From Phallusia mammillata (lineage: Eukaryota; Chordata; Ascidiacea; Phlebobranchia; Ascidiidae): a DNA stretch of 64,000 bases. Shown here in pieces: positions 54,699 through 64,000 of this stretch. The notes under the pieces were generated by a model that worked only from the letters and a program-made list of their open reading frames with translations, ran no database searches and had not been told where the DNA came from. The DNA lies in NCBI GenBank assembly GCA_003260075.1, contig QLIY01000077.1, positions 186,001-250,000 of the forward strand, in the 5' to 3' direction. A program made the position numbers and the translations under genes. How positions within the stretch are numbered: position 1 is the stretch's first letter; every line of letters begins with the position of its first letter.

Positions 54699-56455
54699 TC
54701 ACTACCCCTGCAATTTAAACTTTGTTCGCTTAGACCTATTGTGTCGTCACTGTGCTATTTGTAAATATATAGAACGCTTGTGTTGTGTCGAAGTAAAGTG
54801 CAAGAGATTGGCTTGTGTGGTCGGCTGCAAATCTACGACTGAGAAAAAAACATGCACACTGAGCCCTTTGAAAAATTGTCCCCTCCTGTTCGTAACAGAG
54901 TTGCAAACGGGCAAGAAATTAGAGCCCGCACCCGAAAGTATAAACCCGTATCACAAGAAGTCCGTTTAGGCCTAAAAGCTTAATTCAGAGACCTGCATTG
55001 TAAAGAGAACATTGACAAAAGCAGATAATGGCTTTAACAAGGCGTTTTAGGGTTGTTGGACATTATGTTAAGTCCAGCAACTAGCTACGGAAACATAATG
55101 TAAAGTCAGGCCTAAATCAAGACCCCCCCCCCCCTTAGGGTTGTTGGACATTATGTTAAGTCCAGCAACTAGCTACGGAAACTAAATGTAAAGTCAGGCC
55201 TAAATCAAGACCGTTTGTTAAAACACCTAGGCCCGAACCCACCCCTACTTACAACTTTGATTCGTATTGCCTATTATGCAAACCTACTTTGTGCGACGAC
55301 TAGTCTTGGGTAAAAGTTATGTGTATTCGCAAAATCAAAAATGCAATGCCAGAAAACCAAGTAATACTTCTCTTTTATGCGGCAAAAAGTACATGAATTC
55401 TAAAATAAAATCATCGGTTAAAAGATCACCAAGTGGAAGCAATATGACAGGGTTATTTAGAATTGGAGGTTTCGGCAACTCTTTGTCTTTTCGTACTAAT
55501 TAGGGTTTTTAGGAAAACAAAACTGAATTATCTTTTGTTGTGTGATCGCCATGATTCACAAAAACCGTGTGCGTTTGTCAAGTTAGTTAAAGGCGTGCAT
55601 AAAATGGTATAACTATAAACGAAATAATACAAAGAAATAAAAAACGAAAAATATAATTGCATAGAAATCGTATTTGGCGAAAAGACATCAAAAACACAAA
55701 AAAATCCGTTGGTATTCATGACATAACGTAAACAAAATGCCATCTGTAAAATAACAAGGGCAACAGACAATTTTTGAAGATAGTTTAGTAAATTCCTAGT
55801 TGTTAGGTGTGTTATGCATACACTTATTATGTAACACTTTGAAATGTGTCCCCCCCCCCTATGACAGGGTTATTTAGAATTGGAGGTTTCGGCAACTCTT
55901 TGTCTTTACGTACTAATTAGGGTTTTTAGGAAAACAAAACTGGATTATCTTTTGTTGTGTGACATCACCATGATTCACAAAAAACGTGTGCGTTTGTCAA
56001 GTTAGTTTAAGGCGTGCATTAAATGGTATAACTATAAACGAAATAATACAAAGAAATAAAAAACGAAAAATACATTTGCATAGAAATCGTATTTGGCGAA
56101 AAGGCATCAAAAACACAAAAAAATCCGTTGGTGTTCATGACATAACGTAAACAAAATGCCATCTGTAAAATGACAAGGGCAAAAGACAATTTTTTGAAGA
56201 TTTTTTAGTAAATTCCTAGTTGTTAAGTGTGTTATGTATAAACTTATTATGTAATACTTTGAAATGTGTTGTGTGTTAAAACAAGTTATATATCACAAGC
56301 AGTTAAGTAGAGCTGTCTTCACGATAATTTTGTGTCCTAATTTAAAGTGCTCTTCGGCATTCTTGACCATCCTGATGCCTCGGAAAACAAAACCCACTCC
56401 TCGCGTGTTTTCGGCACAGTTCGGAAAACTCCGGATCGATTCGGAGTTCTTCGGA
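54699..56455. other. spacer with two large junction duplications, no gene seen
   Basis: Around C run 55123-55134 about 85 bases are duplicated. Around C run 55850-55859 about 410 bases (atgacagggttatttag onward, left from 55444) recur from 55860 with a substitution roughly every 30-40 bases and small indels. The open frames here have no recognisable similarity. Confidence 0.6.
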
Positions 56456-56669
56456 TCAGATAAGTCTTTCGGGTGGCGGAGGCTGAATAACGTTCATCAT
56501 ATCGTTCATCCTCACCCCACCTTTTTCTTCATTACCAGATGGACTGTATTTTCCCTCAAATGCTCGTTTCTTCTTGATTCTGCACACGCAGCAGACAATA
56601 ACAATAATGGCAACGATGAGAACGACACCGCCTATTACTGCTGGCAGGATAATTTCCAGCGGCGGACCT
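56456..56669 (-). repeat. CRB3: second allelic copy of the Crumbs C-terminal exon (partial)
   Basis: Encodes exactly the same residues from GPPLEI to ERLI and the stop, with about 16 nucleotide differences, all synonymous. It is cut at C run 56670-56679 inside the codons for the membrane-proximal ectodomain. The flanking 3' region from 56310 is also duplicated (at 56681). Confidence 0.9.
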
Positions 56670-56830
56670 CCCCCCCCCCAAGTAGAGCTGTCTTCACGGT
56701 AATTTTGTGTCCTAATTTAAAGTGATCTTCGGCAATCTTGACCACCCTGATGCCTCGGAAAGCAAAACCCGCTCCTCGTGTGTTTTCGGAAGAATTCGGA
56801 AAACTCCGGTTAGGTTCGGAGTTGTTCGGA

Positions 56831-57103
56831 TCAGATAAGTCTTTCGGGTGGCGGTGGTTGAATAACGTTCATCATATCGTTCATCCTCACCCCACCTTTT
56901 TCTTCATTGCCAGATGGACTGTATTTTCCCTCAAATGCTCGTTTCTTCTTTATTCTGCACACACAGCAGACGATAACAATGATGGCAACTATTAAAACAA
57001 CGCCACCTATCACTGCTGGCAGAATAATTTCCAGCGGTGGACCTGGAGCAGCAGTACTGGTGATAGTGGTTTCAGTTGTTGTATCTGCAGTGGTGCTACT
57101 CAT
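56831..57103 (-). CDS. CRB3: short Crumbs protein, CRB3-like
   Basis: From ATG 57103 to the stop at 56831, 90 aa. A short Thr/Ser-rich ectodomain (DTTTETTITSTAAPG) precedes a transmembrane segment (about 26-49) and the Crumbs cytoplasmic tail: KKKRAFEGKYSPS resembles the FERM-binding site (GTYxPS in other Crumbs) and the C terminus PPPPERLI carries the PDZ-binding ERLI found in Crumbs proteins. Family knowledge: this tail binds PALS1/Par6 and sets apical polarity. The exon continues to an acceptor at 57173-57175 with upstream open sequence (ending LFSLSPSTVT), so the real start and signal peptide may be in an exon I did not find. No EGF or laminin-G exons appear upstream, so a CRB3-type protein is favoured over full-length Crumbs. 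Confidence 0.85.
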   Translation of the reverse strand: MSSTTADTTTETTITSTAAPGPPLEIILPAVIGGVVLIVAIIVIVCCVCRIKKKRAFEGKYSPSGNEEKGGVRMNDMMNVIQPPPPERLI

Positions 57104-57413
57104 TGTTACAGTTGAAGGTGAAAGACTAAACAGCAACACCGATTCTAGTTTTTGCGTATTGTGTATCAAAATCTGAAAAAGCAACAAATATATTTTATAT
57201 GATACCTTTTTATTAAAAACAAATAAGGAAATGCAAATAGTTCAGCAATTGCAATGGTGGCTGTTTACAACAGGTGCACCTACTCGGGTCAAAAAGGTAG
57301 CATTCTATTAAACAATCTTCTATAAAAACAATGGCTAAAAATATACATGCTTATTGTGAAGAGGACGTACATAAAGAACATTAAAACGTCCCATTCACAG
57401 AAAAAGTCACATA

Positions 57414-58620
57414 CCCCCCCCCCAGCTCAAACAACCTGGAATATTACTTCATAAAGGCTGACAGCGTTGTCAAATAACCTTCCATTATGCCGTCACTATA
57501 TGCTACATCGCGTCACAAAAGTTAACAACCCTAGCGTTTCCCCCCCCCCTGGAGCTGTAGTGTTATTATCACCCATTGTTACAGTTGGATGTAAAAGACT
57601 AAACAGCAACTCTAGTATTTGCTGTTTGTGTTTTAAAATCTGAAAAACGAACAAATATATTTAATTGTGTTTTTTTTTTAAATTGTCACAATAAAACAAA
57701 TAAGTCAATAGTAAATATTTTTTCAGTTGTCGACACGGTGGCAGTTTACAACAAGTGCGCCACCTCAGACCAAAAAGGTAGCATTCTTTTTGAACAGTGG
57801 AATTAGGTAATAAGGAATATAATGGCTCAGATACACGTAAAAATGTACATGCTTATTTTCAAGGGTCTCGAAAAGACCTACAGGTCATTGTAAAATAGTA
57901 AACAATATTAAACTATCAACATCAATTCACATTGCTGCTATCATTTATATATTTCGACATAAAAAAAACAACAACATTAAAACGACCCAATCTTAGTAAA
58001 GAGGCGTATTTTCACCCAGGAACAACTCTCTAAAACCAATCTATTTTGCAAAAGATAACAAAATTGAGTGCTGTTACACTTTTAAAACCTACAACAGGAA
58101 CATTGTCCAAGATCCCCCCCCCCGACGTCCTATACAGGTCGTCTTTGTCAGGGTAAATGAATAGGACGTCGAAACGTCGGAAGAAAATTATATTTGCCAG
58201 AAGAGCTCTACAAACTTGAAAAGTCACATGTTTGCAAACTCTACAAACTGTTTATTTTTCAAAACGAAACAAAATTGTGGTCTATTACACTTTTAAAACC
58301 TGACACTGACATTATCCACGAAATTTAGTCAACTATTCCATTGCTTTTGTGTCATAACAACATCACAATGTACGTCACAAAAGGACAATGGCGACATTCT
58401 ACTTTTCATTATTACGCCACAATGCCAATGGTTGCCCCTCACCGCTGTTGGTGAAATTCAATAACTCGAGACGAAGCAGCTCAAACAACCTGAAATATTA
58501 CTTCATAAAGGCTGACAGTGTTGCCAAATAACCTTCCATTATGCCGTCACTATATGCTAGATCGCGTCACAAAAGTTAACAACCCTAGCGTTCTTAGTGA
58601 ATCAGCCGCACAGCAGTTGG
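57414..58620. repeat. out-of-order fragments around C runs 57414-57423, 57540-57549 and 58114-58123
   Basis: The segment 57424-57539 (agctcaaacaacctgg onward) is a near-copy of 58479-58596 instead of its immediate neighbour. A tail segment near 58023-58100 (ttgcaaaagataacaaaattg) recurs near 58250. Order is therefore scrambled relative to the simple left-right duplications seen elsewhere. Confidence 0.7.
57551..57639 (-). repeat. CRB3: third Crumbs-exon fragment with a different ectodomain
   Basis: After C run 57540-57549 the 5' part of the Crumbs exon reappears, with its acceptor at 57640-57642. The codons after the conserved caactgtaacaATG are different: MGDNNTTAPG in place of the longer Thr-rich sequence at 57043-57103. 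It is probably the allele that continues into the 56.5 kb fragment. Confidence 0.7.
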
Positions 58621-61600
58621 TGCATGAGCTGTCTATTTAGCCTGCTGCGTCTAAAATCGATTCGCGGAATTTTGGATCGCAAAAAAATGACGTAATACTT
58701 TTAGGTGGGTTGTTTTAGGTTCTGATTTCGTTTTTGATTTTCACAGTAAATTCCTTTTTTCTACTTTTAAGTTATGTTGTAGGCTTAAACTGCACAATAA
58801 CACGAATAGGAAAGGTACAATGTCTGACACAACTAAGTTTGAGCCTCAACATCTAAAAAGACGTCTACACATTGTCAGTATTATTGTAGCTTTTTGCTCC
58901 ACGACTGTATTTTCTCATAATACGCCAAGCCTATTGAAGCTACTTTATAGTGTCTTACAGAACCATTTTTTAACTCAGCAAAAACAGACAAATCGTCAGC
59001 GATTTTCAGCACTCACAGATTCTATTAAAATACTCAAAAACGACTTTTAATATAAGATAGTGCTAAATCTGAAAAACCTTTCTACAGATAAGCTCCAAAT
59101 TCTACGTACTGTATTACCTGTATTACGACACAAAAATATATTCTATTCAGCTGTAGAGGACTGTACAGCCAGCTAATAATACACACCGTCGATGTTGGTT
59201 ATATAGGCACAGGCATACATGACTAGTTACACATTAATAAGGTGGTCTGGTTCTATGCAAACACATATTACCCGGTTTTATAGGCCCGCTCTAAAGTGCC
59301 TAGCGATAAGACAGAGAATGGGTTCGAATTTGCTTGTGACGTACAAAAGTGCATTGTGACGTAACAGGTATTGTCAAGGAATAGTTTTGTCGATCATATT
59401 TACAAACACAATTCAACGTAAAAGTGTATCTAAGCCTTATATAGCAAGCACAAATGTTTTTTTATGTACAGTTCACAGCAGATAATCTACCGAGCACGCC
59501 ATGTAGCTAACTTTCAACAATTTTCTACAAAACACAACATTACTAGTAACTGAATCTGCGCACATCACCACAAAATAGCCTCAATTATAGGTAGTGAACA
59601 ACTTTGTGAAGCATGAAAAAGCGCTGTCGGCCCGCATACCAGTTCATAAAGCGTTTAGTTTCCTACAAGAGGTATATACTGACGCCGGGATAATTGTTGT
59701 GAAGTGTAATGCCTTGGGCAAAATGAAGCAAACGACCGGTAAAGTGACTGACAGTAACGTTTCATACATACAACATTAATGTCCCTAAATTGCTTTATGT
59801 AGTAGCCTCAATGTATGAATATACACCCTTTGTTTAATGTCAAATGCCACAACTGAAAACAGCGTATTGATGTAAACATATCGTTTCAAATCTCAGAATA
59901 AAAACAGAGGTTGTTCCTGGGTGTTGTCAAATTTACAGAACGTGTCATGTAAATTTGGTAGACTTCAGATGTGCTAAAGTTTTGTTCAGCTTTTAAACCT
60001 TTATTTCCAAAAAATCTTACATATCAACTTCACTTGCTTATAAATAGCCCTGGCCGAACAAAACTTTTTTATGACTTCGAACAAATGATCCACCGAATGT
60101 ATACGTACTTTCTCTTGATACAAAAGCAAAACAACGCCTCACTATAGGCCTGTTTAATGTCATTCGCGTTGAAACGTGGTTGACAGGTTCGTTTTTTTTT
60201 ACAAACCAAGCCGACTGCGCAAAAATCTTCGGTTTAGCTGTAAGTAGTGCTTATTTGGCAGACGTCAAGAACATATATTGCATCATTGTTTTGTCGTGAT
60301 ATTTGCAAACTATTATGACTGGCAACTGTAATTATATCAACAAAAAGAATACAGACTCCCTTTTAGCAGAATAGATTTTAAACAACTTTAGATGTTTCTC
60401 AATACCTGCTTACTGTTGTAAGGTATATTTCATTTGGAAACTAACGTACATCGCCACAAACTGGAAGTTAAAAAGTTTATGGTTGTAAAAAACACAAATT
60501 TTCATGGCTGTGATTCAAAGGATTAAATCGCTTGAAACGTTTAGTCGGATTATAATTCGCACCCTTAACGTGTGGGGATGACGTCAATTTGTCAGCACGT
60601 GATTAAATGTGACGTAATCCACAGAGGAAAAGTGCCTTTAGTGCTGGGATAAAACACCAGGGGTTAGAGATTAGCTCTTATAGCTCAACGCATTACAGAA
60701 GAACAGGCCGCCATAATGATGAAATGGATAAAAACAAGAACCAGTACAAAAGTTTCGAAGGAAACGATTTGAGGAACTATTTTTCAGCCAATTACACTTT
60801 TGCGAAACAAAAACACAGTTTACGGAACCCATTTTTCGCAATAGTTCCTACTGAAACCTGTGCTTAAGCACCAATTTTCCTAGTTCTTCATCTAATTGAC
60901 CCAATAAGGCATGACTCGGCCTTGGAGTGGTTATCTGAGAAACGGTACTTCGGCAAAAGATTTCGCTGTAAGGACTGACACACACACACACGATTACAAA
61001 ACCAAAGTGACATCATAATAGCAACGAAGTCCCGTTCAAATTAGCCAGGTGTTTAGGCGACAATATCCCACAAAGAAATCAAACAAAGCTCGTTAAAGCA
61101 CTGTCTGTGACGTAATAGCGGGTGTTGGAAAACGAACAAAGACCACTTATCTCTACACAGTTGGAACATCAATACCTACTTTGGAATTTTGAATCAAAAC
61201 TTTGAGAAAAGTTTGAAGTTATGACTCTTCAATGCCCTTAAACTGCCATTACCCGGTTTGTATCAAAACAAGCAACGTTATGTTCGCAGTTTTTGTCTTC
61301 TTTACAAATGTTGCCAAATTGTGAAACCTTACAGCCCCCCCCCCCTACCCGGTTTGTATCAAAACAAGCAACGTTATGTTCGCAGTTTTTGTCCTAAACT
61401 TCTTCACAAATGTTGCCAAATTTTGAAACCTTACAGTATAAACCAAATCCTTAATTGCTAATCTTGCTTATTATACTGAATCCTAGCACATATTAAACCA
61501 CATAACGTGGGTATTATCAATACTTATACGATTACCCGATTACTAGTTGGGCTGTACGTCAAAAGCAGACAGTAAATTGCTGTTGATTGTAAACGACATT

Positions 61601-64000
61601 TTAAATCCATTTCAAATTGATTAGGGTCCAATAAATTCGATTGCTTACTTGCAGTAAAAGATTTCTTTTGTTAATTGAAATAGGCCGAGGACGAAACAAC
61701 ACAACATTGTTACTGGCAGACTATGCTGCCAGACCCCCCCCCCTTACTTGCAGTAAAAGATTTCTTTTGTTAATTGAAATAGGCCGAGGACAAAACAACA
61801 CAACATTGTTCCAGACTATACTGCTAGGCGACATAGCTAATAAACTCAAATTCAGAAAACCACAAAACGTTAATAAACATCATTAGAGTCGTTTCTGGCA
61901 TGAAGGCGATGCATTATTTAACACTCCAGAACAGCAAATGCTTCTGTCAAAAAACAGACCCAAACTGAAGTGCTTGTGTCAGAAAGAGCTTGATCAAAAG
62001 GTATTTTAAATAACATTTTCTAATTTCGGCGACAAAATGCTTGACTGTTAACCTGTTTTCAACACAAGGTTTCCCCCCCCCCTAGAGTCGTTTCTAGCAT
62101 GAAGGCGATGCATTATTTAACACTCCAGAACAGCAAATGCTTATGTCAAAAAACAAACCCAAGCTAAAGAGCTTGATCAAAAGGTATTTTAAATAACATT
62201 TTCTAATTTTGGCGACAAAATGCTTGACTGTTAACCTGTTTTCAACACAAGGTTACTAAACTGTACACCACGTTGTACATCTGATATTTCACTTAAACAA
62301 CCGTTTTTAAACGGAAACCTAAGCGTTTCAAAGCCTTTTATTCGCATGAAACCGGATACACTGAAATCTATCCAAACCTAAGCCAAGAAAAATCACGTCG
62401 TCTTGCTGATAAATTAAAACTGAGTCTAAACTGATTAGGCACGAAACCAGCTAACAACTGTCCACATTATAAACTGACCTGTTTGCTTGAAAGGCGGATG
62501 AAACAAAATCGCTCGCCACGCCTTAGGGCACCGCAGTCGTAACTCGTAGGTAAGTCAGGAATTTCGTTACGTTTCACGCTCGCTGTTTGTGACGGAACAA
62601 TGGAAACGACGAAGCGTGACAGCCTTTTTTCTCCCTTGTCGGGCGAGTTTATTTTGGCTGCGGCGTCACGTGAAGTAGTTCGAAATTGCGGAGTCTTGTT
62701 GTACGACGTATATGGGATGTTTTGACAGACAATGGCGTGAGTTTTAGACTCAAGGACCTCCTTTTGCCGGTAGACAAGATATTTAAAACTTGTTAGAACT
62801 GGCGTGGCGCCTTTCAATATATGATACCAGCAGCCCTCTACACAGCGTTGCTTCGATATGGACCCCAAAACAAGGACAACCACAACATTAAATTTTCATA
62901 CTATATGAAACGGCTTTGAACAAATTTTTGCATTGTTACGAGCCATGGCATATCACATGTCGTATTTTCTGCCAGAAAAAAATCTGTTCCAGCAACTCCT
63001 TGTTCGTAGAAAATACTTCATGCATCTCACGACAGCTCAGGTCAACGTTTACTTTTACGTGTAGCAGGGACTTGACTAGTAATTGTTGAAACTACGAGAA
63101 ACTAAGGACTAAAGTTGCCCCCCCCCCTAGAAAATACTTCATGCATCTCACGACAGCTCAGGTCTAGGTTTACTTTTACGTGTAGCAGGGATTTGACATG
63201 TAACTGTTAAAACTACGAGAAACTAAGGACTAAAGTAAAAAACACGAACATTTCTTAGAAGATCAACCTGGAGCATTTTTTTATTCCTAAGATACCATTG
63301 ATGTGTACTGTTTTTTTTCAGAAACTGTTTCAGTTCAAATCAGTGCTATTGGCTGCTAAGCACTATAGTTGGGCTAATATGACTCCAGTCCAGTAGTTTC
63401 CAAGCTGTATGCTGCCCTAGAGTCGCAATTCTTAACCTTTTCTTGTTAACAACCCTTTGTAATCAGTACCGCGAGACAAATAACTAAAGCGTAAATTTTA
63501 AAATAAACGAAATCACCCCGATTGATTGAGACAACCTACAGTGCCGCCGAAAAACTACTTTGGAAAAAGATTTAGTTGATTTTGCTGCTTCCACTGTTTG
63601 TCAGTTTGGTCACATTCGATCAATTTTGTCTGTGTTTGGTTCAATACATTACTACTTTCCACCCCGTTACTAACAATTTCAGAAAGGTTTTCGTCCGCGA
63701 TTTGCAATAAAATCCAATCAAGGCACGCGTTCCATGATATATTTTGTCCAAATTGAAAAAATGTCCACTGTCAAAAATAAGCGAAAGAGCATAGTAAAAT
63801 TTGCAGTCGAACTTTTTTCTGAGTTTAAACATCTACAAACTACTGGACTACAGAAAACCAATATTGGAGGCAGTGTTAATGCAAAAGCAATGAATTAGTT
63901 TTTGGAGCACACACACATAAAAACACACTAAAACAAAAGGACGAATTACACTCTACTAGTCTAAACAGGCACCACTTATAGTGGGTTTCTTAACGAGACT
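58621..64000. other. 5.4 kb without a recognised gene
   Basis: AT-rich sequence with C-run junctions at 61335-61345, 61734-61743, 62073-62082 and 63118-63127, each flanked by direct copies of about 70-190 bases. A hAT-like end (cgcaattcttaacc) lies near 63425. No exon could be assigned by similarity; the only compositionally distinct stretch is 62480-62883. Confidence 0.5.
62480..62883 (-). CDS. open frame with a donor site, doubtful coding exon
   Basis: The minus strand is open for about 134 codons here and ends at a GTCAGT donor after SSKQ (62480). The stretch is clearly less AT rich than its surroundings. In the open frame the first codon is GTG; the nearest ATG is in another frame. No similarity recognised. 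It could be the 5' untranslated first exon of the Crumbs gene downstream on the same strand, or a CpG-like promoter segment. Confidence 0.2.

Noticed and set aside
59285-59335. Possible tRNA (gggttcgaat B-box-like word)
   Set aside because: No A box at the right distance and no cloverleaf pairing.
62467-62883. Upstream EGF/laminin exons for a full-length Crumbs gene
   Set aside because: The frame has no EGF-like cysteine spacing; nothing upstream to the window end resembles EGF or laminin-G domains.

Overview
The window looks like nuclear DNA of a marine invertebrate chordate, most likely an ascidian tunicate of Ciona type. This rests on AT-rich sequence, compact intron-rich genes of chordate type, many small hAT-type MITEs, and two diverged haplotypes caught in one assembly. 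The species is an inference. Every multi-exon model below was built by hand from splice sites and checked for reading-frame phase.

Layout. 0.2-3.2 kb (minus): the first four coding exons of an ATP8A-type P4-ATPase (lipid flippase) running off the left edge, with two alternative first exons. 3.2-8.8 kb: repeats only (hAT MITEs, one nested in another, a long-TIR MITE, tRNA-derived repeats). 8.8-11.0 kb (plus): a secreted cysteine/serine/glycine-rich repeat protein with CCAAT and TATA boxes. 13.9-17.7 kb (plus): a complete six-exon ELOVL fatty-acid elongase. 19.5-22.6 kb (plus): a complete Rab26/Rab37-type GTPase. 22.9-29.1 kb: no recognised gene. 29.1-30.9 kb (plus): a two-exon single-pass membrane protein of unknown family. 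32.5-39.0 kb (minus): a 14-exon calcyphosine-2 (CAPS2) gene. 40.2-50.6 kb (plus): a complete 19-exon Argonaute with the slicer tetrad DEDH. 52.4-54.7 kb (plus): a 120-aa basic helical protein of unknown family. 56.8-57.1 kb (minus): a CRB3-like short Crumbs protein ending in ERLI. 57.6-64 kb: no recognised gene.

The dominant unusual feature is about 34 runs of roughly 9-12 C, always C on the plus strand whatever the gene orientation. Most sit between two near-identical direct copies of 60-500 bp. The copies differ as alleles do: in three coding cases (Argonaute exons 6 and 10, Crumbs tail) all differences are synonymous. I read these as unmerged haplotype overlaps joined with a C spacer, plus two single-N joins, rather than biology. 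They create false duplicate exons and frame breaks in five genes, so automatic gene models here will be wrong.

The genes do not form a pathway. CAPS2 and Argonaute are divergently transcribed across 1.2 kb and may share a regulatory region that contains a full CRE (TGACGTCA). That 8-mer is strongly over-represented across the window.
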